A DNA stretch of 64,000 nt from Bordetella sp. 02P26C-1 (GCF_009763255.1 NZ_WSJB01000011.1:1-64000); one strand, 5' to 3'; shown: positions 35,096 to 45,801, numbered from the stretch's first letter. A program made the numbers and translations. Notes: generated by a model from the letters alone, not told the origin.

Positions 35096-36754
35096 CTAAG
35101 AGAGATTTTCGAGGCGCGACTGTCGCGGTTTTGTGCGGCCTTGGGGCTCTGACGCAAGCGAGGGGTTGCATACATCAGCCAATACCCATGCCAAGTTGTT
35201 TGCGCCAATTTGCTCGCGTCGTGCGGCGTTGTGTTCGCCTCGTCGCGCGTGATCTTCGCTATTTCTGATCAACTGCTGCATCGCAGGGCCGAGATGAAGT
35301 TTTGTCGTCCAGGCAAGGTCGGATCGTTTTGCATCAAAGAACAAATCCCGCACCATTTCCCTTTGGCCATCTTTAGCAAGCGCCATCAGCATCTGGGTGG
35401 ACGGAGCGTAGGCGTCAATGAGAAGCTTCTGGGTGCGCTGATCTCCTCTTCGCCAAGCCGAGTCTAGGATCACTGCCGCAGCGCCTTCTAAGTCTTTTGC
35501 GAGACTGATCATCCACTCCAATCGCGCGATTTTTTCGTCCCTTGTTGAACTCTCTTGTCTAAGCACCCAATACAGCATCACAATCGCGAGAATTGGATAC
35601 CCACGCTCATCATCGTCGCCTTCCCTGGCCAGGAAATCTATGGCAGCCGGCTCACTGCCGTTAGCGATCAAGTCGGTCAAGACTCCAAAATCAGTAAAGT
35701 CGCTAAAGTGGCGCAGCGCAAAGTCTGCCGGTACGCCCGCGGCGATCGTTAGCTTCACTGCGTCGGTTTTGTGCATCTTGGACAGGCGCTTATACATCTC
35801 GACCACCTTCTTTTCTTCCAGCTCCCATTCAGAGGGCATGGCGTCTAAGATTCTTTTCATCGCTACGCTCTTTTGCTCGTCGGTTCGGTCCGGCACATTA
35901 GCGATATCCCCCAGCACGTCATAAGGCGAAAGCCCGCTCTTAAATAAGGCTTGCAGTCCTTCCACATCGCCCGCGCAGACGAAGCGGACGGCCAGCGTTC
36001 TGGCTTCCTCAGGTTGATCCTGGGAGACTAAGTTCCTTATGACTTCCTCATTGCCCGAGCGTACCGCCTCTTCCAATAACCGCAACACGTCATGTTCGCG
36101 TGTGAGCTTTTCTGAGAGCATGTAGTTGACGTGATCCCATCGTTCTTCGAGGACAAAGTGCTTCAGGGCAGAATAGGTATCCGCGCCGGCGGAAAACAGC
36201 ACTGGTACGGCAGAGTGCTGCCTGAAACGAACCGCATACTTGAACGATTCCAATAGGTCGCCTCTACCGTTAACAATAGCGTTGGCGAGGGTGAAACTCC
36301 TTCCGACGCCTGCCTGGGCGGCCATTTCCGCCGCCGCATCGGGATGGTCGAAGTCAACTACCCAGGAGAGATCCACCACACGGCGTGCTCCTGCTCCATA
36401 TAAGGTCAGCATCATTGCGACATCGGCATTGTCAGCCGCGCGCATCAACGGGGTGTACCCCTCACGGTCCTGGGCATCGAGAATCCGTGGATCGTCGACT
36501 GCACACTCCAATAGCAACGCCACAATCTCGGAATCCTTTCGCGTAATGGCGAGATGAAGGGCCGAGTGTCCCGTGGCTTCGTCAACGGCGGTCAGATCGA
36601 CCTCATACTCGTAGAGAAGGTAGCAAAGGCGTGTGGCATCCCCTTCCCTGACCGCCGCGAAAACCTCCTCGTCAGTAGCGCGAAGCCGGATCGAGGCATC
36701 GAGGGAATGATGGGATGACATGGCGCGGGATATTTGACTTTGTATTTGTCCCAT
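35096..36754 (-). CDS. Ankyrin-repeat protein of unknown function, possible secreted effector
   Basis: 552 residues from the ATG at 36754. A GTG at 36793 and an ATG at 36721 are alternatives, and none has a strong ribosome site. Two ankyrin repeats are clear at about 58-122 (GHSALHLAITRKDSEIVALLLE and EGYTPLMRAADNADVAMMLTLYGAG). The rest is helical and repeat-like, without catalytic motifs I recognise. There is no Sec signal. With the 36754 start the N terminus is MGQIQSQISRAMSSHHS, Ser/Gln-rich and matching an N-myristoylation pattern (G2, S6). Base composition is visibly lower in G+C than its neighbours, suggesting acquisition by transfer. A type III or IV effector role is speculation. Confidence 0.72.
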   Translation of the reverse strand: MGQIQSQISRAMSSHHSLDASIRLRATDEEVFAAVREGDATRLCYLLYEYEVDLTAVDEATGHSALHLAITRKDSEIVALLLECAVDDPRILDAQDREGYTPLMRAADNADVAMMLTLYGAGARRVVDLSWVVDFDHPDAAAEMAAQAGVGRSFTLANAIVNGRGDLLESFKYAVRFRQHSAVPVLFSAGADTYSALKHFVLEERWDHVNYMLSEKLTREHDVLRLLEEAVRSGNEEVIRNLVSQDQPEEARTLAVRFVCAGDVEGLQALFKSGLSPYDVLGDIANVPDRTDEQKSVAMKRILDAMPSEWELEEKKVVEMYKRLSKMHKTDAVKLTIAAGVPADFALRHFSDFTDFGVLTDLIANGSEPAAIDFLAREGDDDERGYPILAIVMLYWVLRQESSTRDEKIARLEWMISLAKDLEGAAAVILDSAWRRGDQRTQKLLIDAYAPSTQMLMALAKDGQREMVRDLFFDAKRSDLAWTTKLHLGPAMQQLIRNSEDHARRGEHNAARREQIGANNLAWVLADVCNPSLASEPQGRTKPRQSRLENLS

Positions 36755-36793
36755 AAAGTGTTTCTCTGAAAGTGGATGGTGGAAAAATGACAC

Positions 36794-37162
36794 AACGGGC
36801 GATACGACACCGCCCCGGCTATCTGCCCGTCGATCAGCTTATGTTCGTGAGGCCCTGCGGTGAGAGAGGTAGCCGGGCAATGAGTGTCCCTGCTCGGGGA
36901 TGAATCAGTAACCGAGCTCTGGATGGGGGAACGGCTGAATGAAGGCGTGCGTTACAATAGCCGCCACTGCCCTTGCAGCGGCTCATCTTTCGCGATGTGT
37001 CGCATATATCGGACTAAATGAGATGTCGACGGACCGTAGACAGTCCGCCGAGCGTAGGGATCAGTGCGCACGCATTTGACTGCGACGCAGTCAGCCGGTA
37101 CGACCGGCTGATGATGAATGTGATCGCGCGAGGCGATCGGGATTCGCAATCAATAGGTCGCG
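36794..37162. other. Palindrome-rich spacer between ankyrin and ompW genes, possible structured RNA
   Basis: 369 bp without a credible gene. Between 37077 and 37138 three palindromes follow closely: TGACTGCG-A-CGCAGTCA (37077-37093), TCAGCCGGT-ACG-ACCGGCTGA (37091-37111, sharing three bases with the first) and GATCGC-GCGAG-GCGATC (37122-37138). Upstream are CGGAC/GTCCG near 37030-37047 and GCCGC/GCGGC near 36959-36981. A TACAAT box at about 36953 on the plus strand could start a transcript through all of these, but I see no good -35 element. Confidence 0.4.
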
Positions 37163-37750
37163 TTAGAAGCGATAACCCACGCCCACGCCCACCAGGACGG
37201 GATCGATCTTGACCTTGCCCAGGCCCAGGCCGGTCTCTTTGGTATCCATCCAGATCTTTTTCACATCCACGTTCAACGACCAGTTCTTATCCAGCGCGTA
37301 GTCAAAGCCGACTTGCAGCGCGGGACCCCAGCTATGGCGCTTGATGTTGGCGCCGGGCACATCGAGCTTCACGCTGGAAAAGTGCGTGTAGTTAATCCCC
37401 GCGCCCACGTACGGCTTGAAGCGGTCGAAGTTCGTGAAGTGATATTGAAGCAGCAACGTGGGCGGCAGTTCTTTGACCGTGCCAATCTTGCCCACGCCTT
37501 TCAAGTGCACATTGTGCTTTTGTGGATACGTCAGTATCAGTTCCGCCGCGATGTTCGGCGTAAAGTAGTAGCTGATATTCAACTCGGGGATCGTTTTGTC
37601 GCTGACGCTCAGACCGTTAGCACCGGCAGACTTCGTATCCACATTCACGGCACGGACGCGCACTTGCCAGTCGCCGTCTTGCTGATAAGCCATTGCCGCG
37701 CCCGAGGGCATTAGACAGAGAGCGGCCACCGTGAGCAGAGTCTTTTTCAT
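37163..37750 (-). CDS. OmpW family outer-membrane porin
   Basis: 195 residues with a Sec signal MKKTLLTVAALCLMPSGAAMA and mature start YQQDGDWQVRVRAVNVD. The eight-stranded barrel pattern is visible (TIPELNISYYFTPNIAAELIL, FKPYVGAGINYTHFS, GFDYALDKNWSLNVDVKKIWM), and the chain ends in the aromatic GVGYRF needed for barrel assembly. OmpW proteins pass small hydrophobic molecules. It lies downstream of the mccA gene on the same strand but 146 bp away, so co-transcription is uncertain. Confidence 0.93.
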   Translation of the reverse strand: MKKTLLTVAALCLMPSGAAMAYQQDGDWQVRVRAVNVDTKSAGANGLSVSDKTIPELNISYYFTPNIAAELILTYPQKHNVHLKGVGKIGTVKELPPTLLLQYHFTNFDRFKPYVGAGINYTHFSSVKLDVPGANIKRHSWGPALQVGFDYALDKNWSLNVDVKKIWMDTKETGLGLGKVKIDPVLVGVGVGYRF

Positions 37751-37896
37751 GATTGAGTATTGCGTGTAACCCGGGGACATCTCCCGCAATACTGATTGGA
37801 TCACTCATGCCCAAACGGCGATTTGCGAAGTATCAAGGTGTGATCGACTTCGACGTGTTGACGATCACCGCGTTGGTTTATCGCGACAATGTTTTC

Positions 37897-39948
37897 TTAG
37901 TCTGCCGCAACGGTGGCTGCATCCATCGCAATCAGCGGTGAGCCTTCCGCGACCTGATCGCCGACGGCATAGAACACCTCTTGCACGATGCCATCGGCCG
38001 GTGCACAGATGGTGTGTTCCATCTTCATCGCTTCCATGACGAGCAAGGCTTGTCCTTTGGATACTTGCTGTCCCGCTTCGACGTTGACGGTGACGATACG
38101 GCCAGGCATGGGTGCTTTCAGTCCGTCGGTATCGATATGGCCGCCGTGATCGGTCTTGGCCTGCGTATCGCTTCGCGTCAGGGTATGGGCGTAACCCAAT
38201 GCTGATACGTGTGCGTCGGCGCCTTGAATCACGACGGCGCCCCTCACCTTGCGATCGTTCAGGGTGATACGCAAATCATAGGTATTCTTCTGCGCCGCCG
38301 AGGTGGGCAATACGTCCCAGGAAAATGCATACGTCGCGTCATCGAAGATCAACGACCACACGCCATTCTCGCGAGTCAGCGTGACTTCGGAAAGCGATTC
38401 TTCGCTGGACCATTGCAGGGTTTCTCGATAAGTGCCCGCCACGCGCCATCCATCGCACAGGCTCCATGGATCGGTCCAGCCGGACGCGGCCGGTGTGGCC
38501 GTACCGGTGTTGGACCAGCCTTTGTCGCTCAGCGCCGCAGCCGTGGCCAGGGCGACTGTCGTGACATCGAGTGGCTGCGATGCGGGCAATAGCGTTTCGT
38601 GTCGCCGCTCGATGAGCGAGGTGTCCAGATCCCCCGCAGCGAATGCGGTGTCGCGCATCAGGCGCGACAGAAACGCCACATTAGTATGCACGCCCACCAC
38701 TTGTGCCTGTGCCAATGCCTGAAGCATGCGCGCCCTCGCCTGCTCGCGGTCCGCGCCATGCACGATCAGCTTGGCGATCATCGGATCGTAATGCGGCGTG
38801 ATGGTGTCGCCGGTGCGCACGCCCGCATCAACGCGTACATCCGCGCAACGAAACGCCGCATGCCCGGGCAGCCGCAGATGGGTCAGCGTGCCGATAGAGG
38901 GAAGAAAGCCTTTTTCCGGGTTCTCGGCATAGATACGTACCTCGATGGCGTGACCATCGATACGCAGCGCATCCTGATCCGCAGGCAATGGCTGCCCTGC
39001 CGCCACACTCAGTTGCCATTCAACGAGGTCATGCCCCGTGATCATTTCCGTGACTGGGTGTTCGACCTGCAGACGGGTATTCATCTCCATGAAGTAAAAC
39101 CGTCCGTCCGGTTCAACGATGAATTCGACCGTCCCGGCGCCCACATACCCGACCGCGCGCGCGGCGGCGATGGCGGCCTGGCCCATCGCGTTGCGACGCT
39201 CCTCGGTCATGCCCGGCGCGGGCGCTTCTTCAATGACTTTTTGATGGCGGCGTTGCACGGAACAATCGCGTTCGAACAAATACACGCATTGACCGTGACG
39301 ATCCGCGAACACCTGAATTTCGATATGGCGTGGCTTTTGCAAATAGCGCTCGATCAGCACGCGGTCATCGCCAAAGCTGGAGGTGGCTTCGCGCTGGCAC
39401 GAGGCGAGTGCTTCTAGAAAGGCTTCTGGTGACTCGACGATGCGCATCCCCTTGCCGCCACCGCCCGCACTGGCTTTGATCAGCACGGGGTATCCAATCG
39501 CGTCGGCTTGCGATTTCAAGAATGCCGGATCTTGATTGTCGCCGTGATAGCCCGGCACCAGCGGCACGCCCGCTTTTTCCATCAAGGCCTTGGCCGCGGA
39601 CTTGCTGCCCATCGCGGCGATGGCCGCTGCGGGCGGTCCCACGAATACCAATCCCGCATCCGTCACCGCCTGCGCAAAGGACTCGTTCTCCGAGAGAAAC
39701 CCATATCCTGGATGAATGGCTTGCGCGCCCGTATCGCGTGCCGCTTGCAAGATCGCTTGCCCGCGCAGATAACTCGCGCGAGGCTCCGACGCGCCGATAT
39801 GCACGGCGATATCGCAGGCCGCGACATGCGCGGCCTGTGCGTCGGCATCCGAATACACGGCGACCGTGCGCAGGCCCATACGGCGCGCAGTGGCCGCAAC
39901 ACGGCAAGCGATCTCACCACGGTTTGCGATCAGCAGGGTATCGAACAT
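37897..39948 (-). CDS. mccA: Methylcrotonyl-CoA carboxylase alpha (biotin) subunit
   Basis: 683 residues. Biotin carboxylase domain first (FDTLLIANRGEIACRVAATARRMG, ASAGGGGKGMRIV, FMEMNTRLQVEHPVTEMITG), a variable linker domain at about 460-600, then the biotinyl domain with the target lysine in VMEAMKMEHTI. It carboxylates biotin with ATP and bicarbonate for the beta subunit. I take the ATG at 39948; a GTG four codons upstream is possible. It lies 83 bp behind mccB. The position in a leucine cluster favours methylcrotonyl-CoA over acetyl- or propionyl-CoA. Confidence 0.93.
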   Translation of the reverse strand: MFDTLLIANRGEIACRVAATARRMGLRTVAVYSDADAQAAHVAACDIAVHIGASEPRASYLRGQAILQAARDTGAQAIHPGYGFLSENESFAQAVTDAGLVFVGPPAAAIAAMGSKSAAKALMEKAGVPLVPGYHGDNQDPAFLKSQADAIGYPVLIKASAGGGGKGMRIVESPEAFLEALASCQREATSSFGDDRVLIERYLQKPRHIEIQVFADRHGQCVYLFERDCSVQRRHQKVIEEAPAPGMTEERRNAMGQAAIAAARAVGYVGAGTVEFIVEPDGRFYFMEMNTRLQVEHPVTEMITGHDLVEWQLSVAAGQPLPADQDALRIDGHAIEVRIYAENPEKGFLPSIGTLTHLRLPGHAAFRCADVRVDAGVRTGDTITPHYDPMIAKLIVHGADREQARARMLQALAQAQVVGVHTNVAFLSRLMRDTAFAAGDLDTSLIERRHETLLPASQPLDVTTVALATAAALSDKGWSNTGTATPAASGWTDPWSLCDGWRVAGTYRETLQWSSEESLSEVTLTRENGVWSLIFDDATYAFSWDVLPTSAAQKNTYDLRITLNDRKVRGAVVIQGADAHVSALGYAHTLTRSDTQAKTDHGGHIDTDGLKAPMPGRIVTVNVEAGQQVSKGQALLVMEAMKMEHTICAPADGIVQEVFYAVGDQVAEGSPLIAMDAATVAAD

Positions 39949-40031
39949 GATGGAATCCACACAGAGATAGGTGACTAGGCTTCGAACGATTCATGCGCCA
40001 ACGTCATCACGCGGTGCATACGTAAACGCCA

Positions 40032-41639
40032 CTACATGCGGAACACACCGAAGCGCGTGTCCTCGATGGGCGCATTCAACGCCGCGGATAACGCCAGCGC
40101 CAGCACGCGACGCGTGTCGGCGGGCGCGATAATGCCATCGTCCCACAAGCGCGCGGTGGCGTAATACGGGTGGCCTTCGCGTTCATACTGATCACGGATA
40201 GGCTGCTTGAAGGCGTCCTCTTCCTGCGCGGACCAGTGGCCCCCTTTTGCCTGGATGCCATCGCGGCGGATGGTGGCCAACACACTCGCGGCCTGTTCGC
40301 CGCCCATGACAGAGATACGCGCATTCGGCCACATGAATAACAGCCTGGGCGAATACGCGCGCCCGCACATGCCATAGTTGCCCGCGCCAAACGAGCCGCC
40401 AATGATCACCGTGAACTTCGGCACATTCGCCGTGGCCACCGCGGTCACCATCTTGGCGCCATGGCGCGCAATGCCTTCGTTCTCGTACTTGCGTCCCACC
40501 ATGAAGCCCGTGATGTTCTGCAGGAACACCAGCGGGATCTTGCGTTGCGCGCACAGCTCGATAAAGTGCGCACCCTTTTGCGCGGATTCGGAGAACAAAA
40601 TGCCGTTGTTCGCCACGATACCTACCGGCATGCCATGGATATGCGCGAAACCCGTCACCAGGGTTGTGCCATAGCGCGCTTTGAACTCATCGAAATCTGA
40701 ACCATCGACAATGCGTGCGATGACTTCCCGCACGTCATACGGTTTTCGGGTATCGGCGGGAATGATGCCGTTCAGCTCGGCGGGGTCATAACGCGGCTCG
40801 CACACGGGCGCCAGTGCCAATGGTATGGATTTACGACGATTGAGCCGCGCCACGGATTGACGGGCCAGCTGCAGCGCATGCAAGTCGTTCGCCGCCAGAT
40901 GATCAGCCACGCCGGACAGCCGCGTATGCACATCGCCGCCGCCGAGATCTTCCGCGCTGACTTCCTCGCCGGTGGCGGCCTTCACCAGCGGCGGGCCGCC
41001 AAGGAAAATCGTGCCTTGATCGCGCACGATAATGGATTCGTCGCTCATGGCGGGCACGTATGCGCCACCCGCGGTACACGAACCCATCACCACCGCGATT
41101 TGCGCGATGCCTTGCGAGGACATCACGGCCTGGTTGTAAAAGATGCGACCAAAGTGATCGCGGTCCGGAAATACCTCGTCCTGGCGCGGCAGATTCGCGC
41201 CGCCCGAATCGACGAGATACACGCAAGGCAGATGATTCTGCATCGCGATTTCCTGCGCGCGCAGATGTTTTTTGACGGTCATCGGGTAGTACGTGCCGCC
41301 CTTGACCGTGGCGTCATTGCAGACGATCACGCATTCGATTCCCGCAATGCGCCCAATCCCCGTGATGATGCCCGCGGCCGGCGCCTCGCCGTCATACATG
41401 TCGTGCGCGGCCATTGGCGACAGTTCCAGGAACGCGCTGCCGGGATCGATCAAGCGCTCGACGCGCTCGCGCGGCAAGAGCTTGCCACGCGCCACATGCC
41501 GTGCCCGCGCGGTCTCGTTGCCGCCTAATGCTGTTTGCTTCAGATGCTGCGCGAGCTCGTCTAACTGACGCTGCATGGCGCGCGCATTTTCGGCATAGTC
41601 TTGCGAGCGCGGATTGATGCGGGATTCGATTATGGGCAT
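40032..41639 (-). CDS. mccB: Methylcrotonyl-CoA carboxylase beta (carboxyltransferase) subunit
   Basis: 535 residues from [19 protein letters not shown], a family-specific start. It transfers the carboxyl group from biotin to 3-methylcrotonyl-CoA. Characteristic segments: [72 protein letters not shown] and [27 protein letters not shown]. The start at 41639 follows the thiolase stop by 187 bp. Together with mccA it performs the third committed step of leucine breakdown. Confidence 0.95.
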   Translation of the reverse strand: MPIIESRINPRSQDYAENARAMQRQLDELAQHLKQTALGGNETARARHVARGKLLPRERVERLIDPGSAFLELSPMAAHDMYDGEAPAAGIITGIGRIAGIECVIVCNDATVKGGTYYPMTVKKHLRAQEIAMQNHLPCVYLVDSGGANLPRQDEVFPDRDHFGRIFYNQAVMSSQGIAQIAVVMGSCTAGGAYVPAMSDESIIVRDQGTIFLGGPPLVKAATGEEVSAEDLGGGDVHTRLSGVADHLAANDLHALQLARQSVARLNRRKSIPLALAPVCEPRYDPAELNGIIPADTRKPYDVREVIARIVDGSDFDEFKARYGTTLVTGFAHIHGMPVGIVANNGILFSESAQKGAHFIELCAQRKIPLVFLQNITGFMVGRKYENEGIARHGAKMVTAVATANVPKFTVIIGGSFGAGNYGMCGRAYSPRLLFMWPNARISVMGGEQAASVLATIRRDGIQAKGGHWSAQEEDAFKQPIRDQYEREGHPYYATARLWDDGIIAPADTRRVLALALSAALNAPIEDTRFGVFRM

Positions 41640-41826
41640 AAAGGGTCCGTCATCCTGCAAAGCCCGTCGGGCGCCGCTGACGCGGCCCCGCGGATGGGGG
41701 CAACCGCGGGTATCTCGCCTGCCCGATACCCACAACGTATAACGCGATCGAGCAAAGCGGGCCGCGTGGGTAGCGGCCCATCGCGTGTCAGGGCTTCTGT
41801 GGGCACACTGACACGCGTGTGCGGTC

Positions 41827-43008
41827 TTAGACCATTTCTACGGCCATGGCGACAGCTTCGCCGCCGCCGATGCACAGCGTGGCCACGCCGCGCTTGCCGC
41901 CCGTCTTGCGCAGCGCGCCGATCAGGGTCGTGAGCAGACGCGCGCCCGAAGCGCCGATCGGGTGGCCCAGCGCCGTTGCGCCACCATGGATGTTGACCTT
42001 GTCATGCGGCAGGTCAAAGTCCTTCATCGCCGCCATCGTCACCACGGCAAACGCTTCGTTGATCTCGTACAGATCCACATCCTCGGCCTTCCAGCCGGTC
42101 TTCTTGAAGAGGTTCTTCAACGCACCAACGGGAGCCGTGGTGAACCAGTTCGGCTCTTGCGAGTGCTGGCTGTGTGCGACGATACGGGCCAGCGGCGTCA
42201 GGCCCAGTTCCTTGGCGGTGGACTCGCGCATCAGCACCACGGCGGCCGCGCCGTCGGAGATGGACGAGGAGTTGGCCGCCGTCACGGTGCCATCTTTCTT
42301 GAACGCGGGCTTGAGCGTCGGGATCTTTTCCGGCATGGCTTTGGTGGGCGCTTCGTCGGTGTCCACGACGGTGTCGCCCTTACGGCCGGCCACGGTCACC
42401 GGCACGATTTCCCATTTGAAGCTGCCGTCTTCGTTGGCGGCGCGGGCGCGGCGCAGCGATTCCAGCGAGAACGCATCCTGCTGCTCGCGCGTGAATTCGT
42501 ACTTGGACGCGCAATCTTCGGCAAACACACCCATGGCCTTGCCGCGATCGTAGGCGTCTTCCAGGCCGTCCAAGGCCATGTGGTCATACACGGTGTTGTG
42601 GCCATAGCGATAGCCCTGACGGCCCTTGAGCAGCAGATAAGGCGCATTGCTCATGCTTTCCTGACCGCCTGCGACAACGATGCGCGCGGAACCAGCAGCC
42701 AGCAGATCATGGCCGAACATGGCGGCCTTCAAACCCGAGCCGCAGACTTTATGGATCGTGGTGCACGCCACGCCCAGCGGCAGTCCGGCGCCCAGCGCCG
42801 CCTGACGCGCGGGGGCCTGCCCTTGGCCGGCTTGCAGCACATTGCCCATGATGACTTCATCGACCTGCGCGGGATCGACACCCGCGCGCTCCACGGCGGC
42901 CTTGATGGCGATCGAACCTAGCTCGTGAGCGGCCAGGCCCGACAGGCTGCCCAGCATGCCTCCCATAGGCGTACGGGCAACGGAAACGATAACAACGGGG
43001 TCAGACAT
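41827..43008 (-). CDS. Acetyl-CoA acetyltransferase (thiolase)
   Basis: 393 residues with the full thiolase triad: Cys89 in [11 protein letters not shown], His349 in [12 protein letters not shown] and Cys379 in [14 protein letters not shown] lies eight bases before the ATG. It splits acetoacetyl-CoA to two acetyl-CoA, the end of leucine catabolism after HMG-CoA lyase, and fits its place in the operon between ivd and mccB. Confidence 0.95.
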   Translation of the reverse strand: MSDPVVIVSVARTPMGGMLGSLSGLAAHELGSIAIKAAVERAGVDPAQVDEVIMGNVLQAGQGQAPARQAALGAGLPLGVACTTIHKVCGSGLKAAMFGHDLLAAGSARIVVAGGQESMSNAPYLLLKGRQGYRYGHNTVYDHMALDGLEDAYDRGKAMGVFAEDCASKYEFTREQQDAFSLESLRRARAANEDGSFKWEIVPVTVAGRKGDTVVDTDEAPTKAMPEKIPTLKPAFKKDGTVTAANSSSISDGAAAVVLMRESTAKELGLTPLARIVAHSQHSQEPNWFTTAPVGALKNLFKKTGWKAEDVDLYEINEAFAVVTMAAMKDFDLPHDKVNIHGGATALGHPIGASGARLLTTLIGALRKTGGKRGVATLCIGGGEAVAMAVEMV

Positions 43009-43156
43009 GAGAGGCACTCCGAATATCAAAATAAAGGGGTCGCAGACAGGTTAAGTAGGAATTGCCGACCGGCTGCCTGCATATATGCTTATCGTAAAAG
43101 AAATCGGCCCTTCAAGGCGCCGGCCACTATCCGCCGACCCTTGGGTTTTCACTGGA

Positions 43157-44335
43157 TCAAGCGGTCTCCGTAAACAATTCTCGGCCGATCAACATGCGGC
43201 GGATCTCGCTGGTTCCCGCGCCGATCTCGTAGAGCTTGGCATCGCGCCACAGCCTGCCGGTCGGATACTCGTTGATATAGCCGTTGCCGCCCAGGATTTG
43301 CACGCCTTCGCCCGCCATCCAGGTGGCTTTTTCAGCGGTGTACAGAATCAGGGCCGCGCAGTCCTTGCGCACACGACGGACATGATCGGCGCCCAGTTGA
43401 TCCAGGTTTTTACCCACCGCATAACAGAACGCGCGGCTCGCTTGCAGGGTGGTGTACAGATCCGCGATCTTGCCCTGCATCAGCTGAAATTCGCCGATGG
43501 CCTGACCGAACTGCTTACGTTCATGGATATAGGGCACCACCACATCCATCACGGCCTGCATGATGCCTAACGGGCCGCCGGCGAGTACCGCGCGCTCGTA
43601 ATCCAAGCCGCTCATCAGCACCTTCACGCCGCCATTGACCTGACCTAGCACGTTTTCTTCCGGCACTTCGCAGTCTTGAAAAACCAGCTCGCCGGTGTGG
43701 CTGCCGCGCATCCCCAGCTTGTCGAGCTTTTGCGCGACTGAAAACCCTTTGAACGACTTTTCCACCAGGAAAGCGGTGATGCCGCGCTGGTGCGCCGCCG
43801 GATCCGTCTTGGCATAGACCACCAGGGTGTCCGCATCCGGGCCATTGGTGATCCACATTTTGGTGCCGTTGAGCACATAGCGATCGCCACGCTTGTCCGC
43901 GCGCAACGTCATGCTGACGACATCCGAGCCCGCGCCCGGTTCGCTCATCGCCAGTGCTCCCACGTGCTCGCCGGAAATCAGCTTGGGCAGATAGCGGGCC
44001 TTCTGTTCGGCGGTGCCATTGCGATGGATCTGGTTCACGCACAGATTGGAATGCGCACCGTATGACAGACCGACCGACGCACTGGCGCGCGAGATTTCCT
44101 CCATCGCGATCATGTGCGCGAGGTAGCCCATATTGGCGCCGCCGTACTCCTCGCTGGCCGTCATGCCCAGCACGCCGAGCTCGCCCAGCTTGCGCCAAAG
44201 ATCCATCGGAAACTGATCGCTGCGATCGATCTCGGCCGCGCGCGGCGCGATCTCGGCCTGTGCGAAGGCACGCACCGCATCGCGCAGCATGTCCAGGTCT
44301 GCGCCCAGGTTGAAATCCAAGCCGGGTAGATTCAT
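43157..44335 (-). CDS. ivd: Isovaleryl-CoA dehydrogenase
   Basis: 392 residues, FAD acyl-CoA dehydrogenase. It oxidises isovaleryl-CoA to 3-methylcrotonyl-CoA and passes electrons to ETF. The isovaleryl-specific catalytic Glu is in [19 protein letters not shown], unlike most acyl-CoA dehydrogenases whose base lies near the C terminus. Other family segments: [37 protein letters not shown] and [35 protein letters not shown]. First gene of the liu operon, 130 bp downstream of a LiuR-type palindrome. Confidence 0.96.
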   Translation of the reverse strand: MNLPGLDFNLGADLDMLRDAVRAFAQAEIAPRAAEIDRSDQFPMDLWRKLGELGVLGMTASEEYGGANMGYLAHMIAMEEISRASASVGLSYGAHSNLCVNQIHRNGTAEQKARYLPKLISGEHVGALAMSEPGAGSDVVSMTLRADKRGDRYVLNGTKMWITNGPDADTLVVYAKTDPAAHQRGITAFLVEKSFKGFSVAQKLDKLGMRGSHTGELVFQDCEVPEENVLGQVNGGVKVLMSGLDYERAVLAGGPLGIMQAVMDVVVPYIHERKQFGQAIGEFQLMQGKIADLYTTLQASRAFCYAVGKNLDQLGADHVRRVRKDCAALILYTAEKATWMAGEGVQILGGNGYINEYPTGRLWRDAKLYEIGAGTSEIRRMLIGRELFTETA

Positions 44336-44465
44336 TGTCGTCTCCGAGAGCGGCAGCGAACAGCGTGGCGGGTCGCGTGCGTCTCATTGGTGAGACGGCC
44401 AGGACGCGAACGCCAGCCGATGCATTTAGTCGTCGAGTGTCTCGCAACGCTGCGTGGATTCATAG

Positions 44466-44487
44466 TTTACGTTTACGTAAACGTAAA
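44466..44487. promoter_or_regulatory. LiuR-type operator upstream of ivd
   Basis: A perfect 22-bp palindrome whose half is TTTACGTTTAC. It matches the TTTACGT/ACGTAAA pattern known for LiuR (MerR family) sites in proteobacterial leucine catabolism and recurs in front of liuR. It lies 131 bp upstream of ivd (-) and 111 bp upstream of the M20 gene (+), so it might serve both. Confidence 0.85.
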
Positions 44488-44597
44488 TCAAAACGCGGGT
44501 TTTCCCTTAGCAGAAAAACTGACGATCGGCTGCATGACCATGCCAGAATCGGACTGGCACTCGGTTCTACTGGCTCCAAACCTTCAGGGGGAACACC

Positions 44598-45776
44598 GTG
44601 ATAGCACTCGCCGATCTGGACGAGATGATAGCCTTGCGCCGTGATATTCACGCGCATCCTGAACTGGCGTACGAAGAACATCGTACGGCCAGCCTGGTGG
44701 CCGACAAATTGCGGTCCTGGGGCATCGAGACACACACCGGCATCGGCCGCACGGGCGTGGTCGGTGTGCTCAAGGCGGGCAGCGGGTCGCGGGCGATCCT
44801 GCTACGCGCCGATATGGATGCATTGCCTATCCAGGAAGCCAATACTTTCCCGCATCGGTCCCAGCACGAGGGCAAGATGCACGGTTGCGGCCATGACGGC
44901 CACACCACCATGCTGTTGGCCGCCGCGCGGCATTTACAACAAGCTGGCGGGTTTAACGGTACGGTGTATGTCGCCTTTCAGCCGGCCGAAGAAAACGGCG
45001 GCGCGGGCGCGCGCGCCATGATCGAAGACGGGCTGTTCGAGCGCTTTCCCTGCGAGGCGGTGTTCGGCATGCACAACTGGCCGGGCATGCCGGCAGGCTC
45101 TTTTGGCGTGTGTAGCGGCCCGATGATGGCTGCCGCCAACGCGTTTCGCATCACGGTAACCGGGCGCGGTGGCCATGCCGCCGCACCCCAGGATTGCGAC
45201 GACCCGGTGCCCGCGCTGTTTGCCATCGGCCAGGCCCTGCAAACGATCCTGACGCGCAGCAAGCGCCCGCTGGATGCCGCGGTGGTCTCCATCACGCAAG
45301 TCCAGGCGGGCGGCGAGGTCACCAACATCATTCCTGGGTCCGCGTGGCTGGGCGGCTCGGTGCGCGCCTACAGCACCGAGGTCGTGGATCTGATCGAACG
45401 GCGCATGCAGGAGCTCTCCGGCCCCATCGCGGCCGCGCATGGATGCACGGCTGAGGTCTATTTCGAACGCCGTTATCCCGCGCTCATCAACACCCCGGAC
45501 GAAACCGCGTTCTGTCTGGACATCATGCGCGATGTGGCCGGCGCCGATCGTGCCTGCGTGATCGAACCGGCCATGGCTTCGGAAGACTTTGCTTTCATGC
45601 TGCAAGCCAAGCCCGGTTGCTACGTCTTTCTCGGCAATGGCGAGGGAGAGCATCGCCTGGCGGGTCACGGCATGGGCCCTTGCATGTTGCACAACACCAG
45701 TTATGACTTCAACGACAGTCTGATCCCCGTGGGCGCCGCCTATTGGGTACGACTGGCGCAGCGTTACCTCGCCTGA
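44598..45776 (+). CDS. M20 family amidohydrolase (hippurate/N-acyl amino acid hydrolase-like)
   Basis: 392 residues starting at GTG 44598, with AGGGGG six bases upstream. It hydrolyses N-acyl amino acids with a binuclear metal centre. Metal ligands appear in HGCGHDGHTTML, PAEENGGAGA, GMHNWPG and the C-terminal LHNTSYDFNDSLIP. A dimerisation domain sits between (FRITVTGRGGHAAAPQDCDDP). It is followed after 25 bp by a Bug receptor gene, likely the same transcript, a pairing that suggests import and hydrolysis of an acyl-amino acid. Confidence 0.92.
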   Translation: MIALADLDEMIALRRDIHAHPELAYEEHRTASLVADKLRSWGIETHTGIGRTGVVGVLKAGSGSRAILLRADMDALPIQEANTFPHRSQHEGKMHGCGHDGHTTMLLAAARHLQQAGGFNGTVYVAFQPAEENGGAGARAMIEDGLFERFPCEAVFGMHNWPGMPAGSFGVCSGPMMAAANAFRITVTGRGGHAAAPQDCDDPVPALFAIGQALQTILTRSKRPLDAAVVSITQVQAGGEVTNIIPGSAWLGGSVRAYSTEVVDLIERRMQELSGPIAAAHGCTAEVYFERRYPALINTPDETAFCLDIMRDVAGADRACVIEPAMASEDFAFMLQAKPGCYVFLGNGEGEHRLAGHGMGPCMLHNTSYDFNDSLIPVGAAYWVRLAQRYLA

Positions 45777-45801
45777 ACGTCCCTACTCGTGGAGCTTTGA
45801 C

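Noticed and set aside
37753-37941. 62-codon plus-strand frame between ompW and mccA
   Set aside because: It runs into the mccA 3' end, lacks a clear ribosome site and resembles no family; possible but unsupported.
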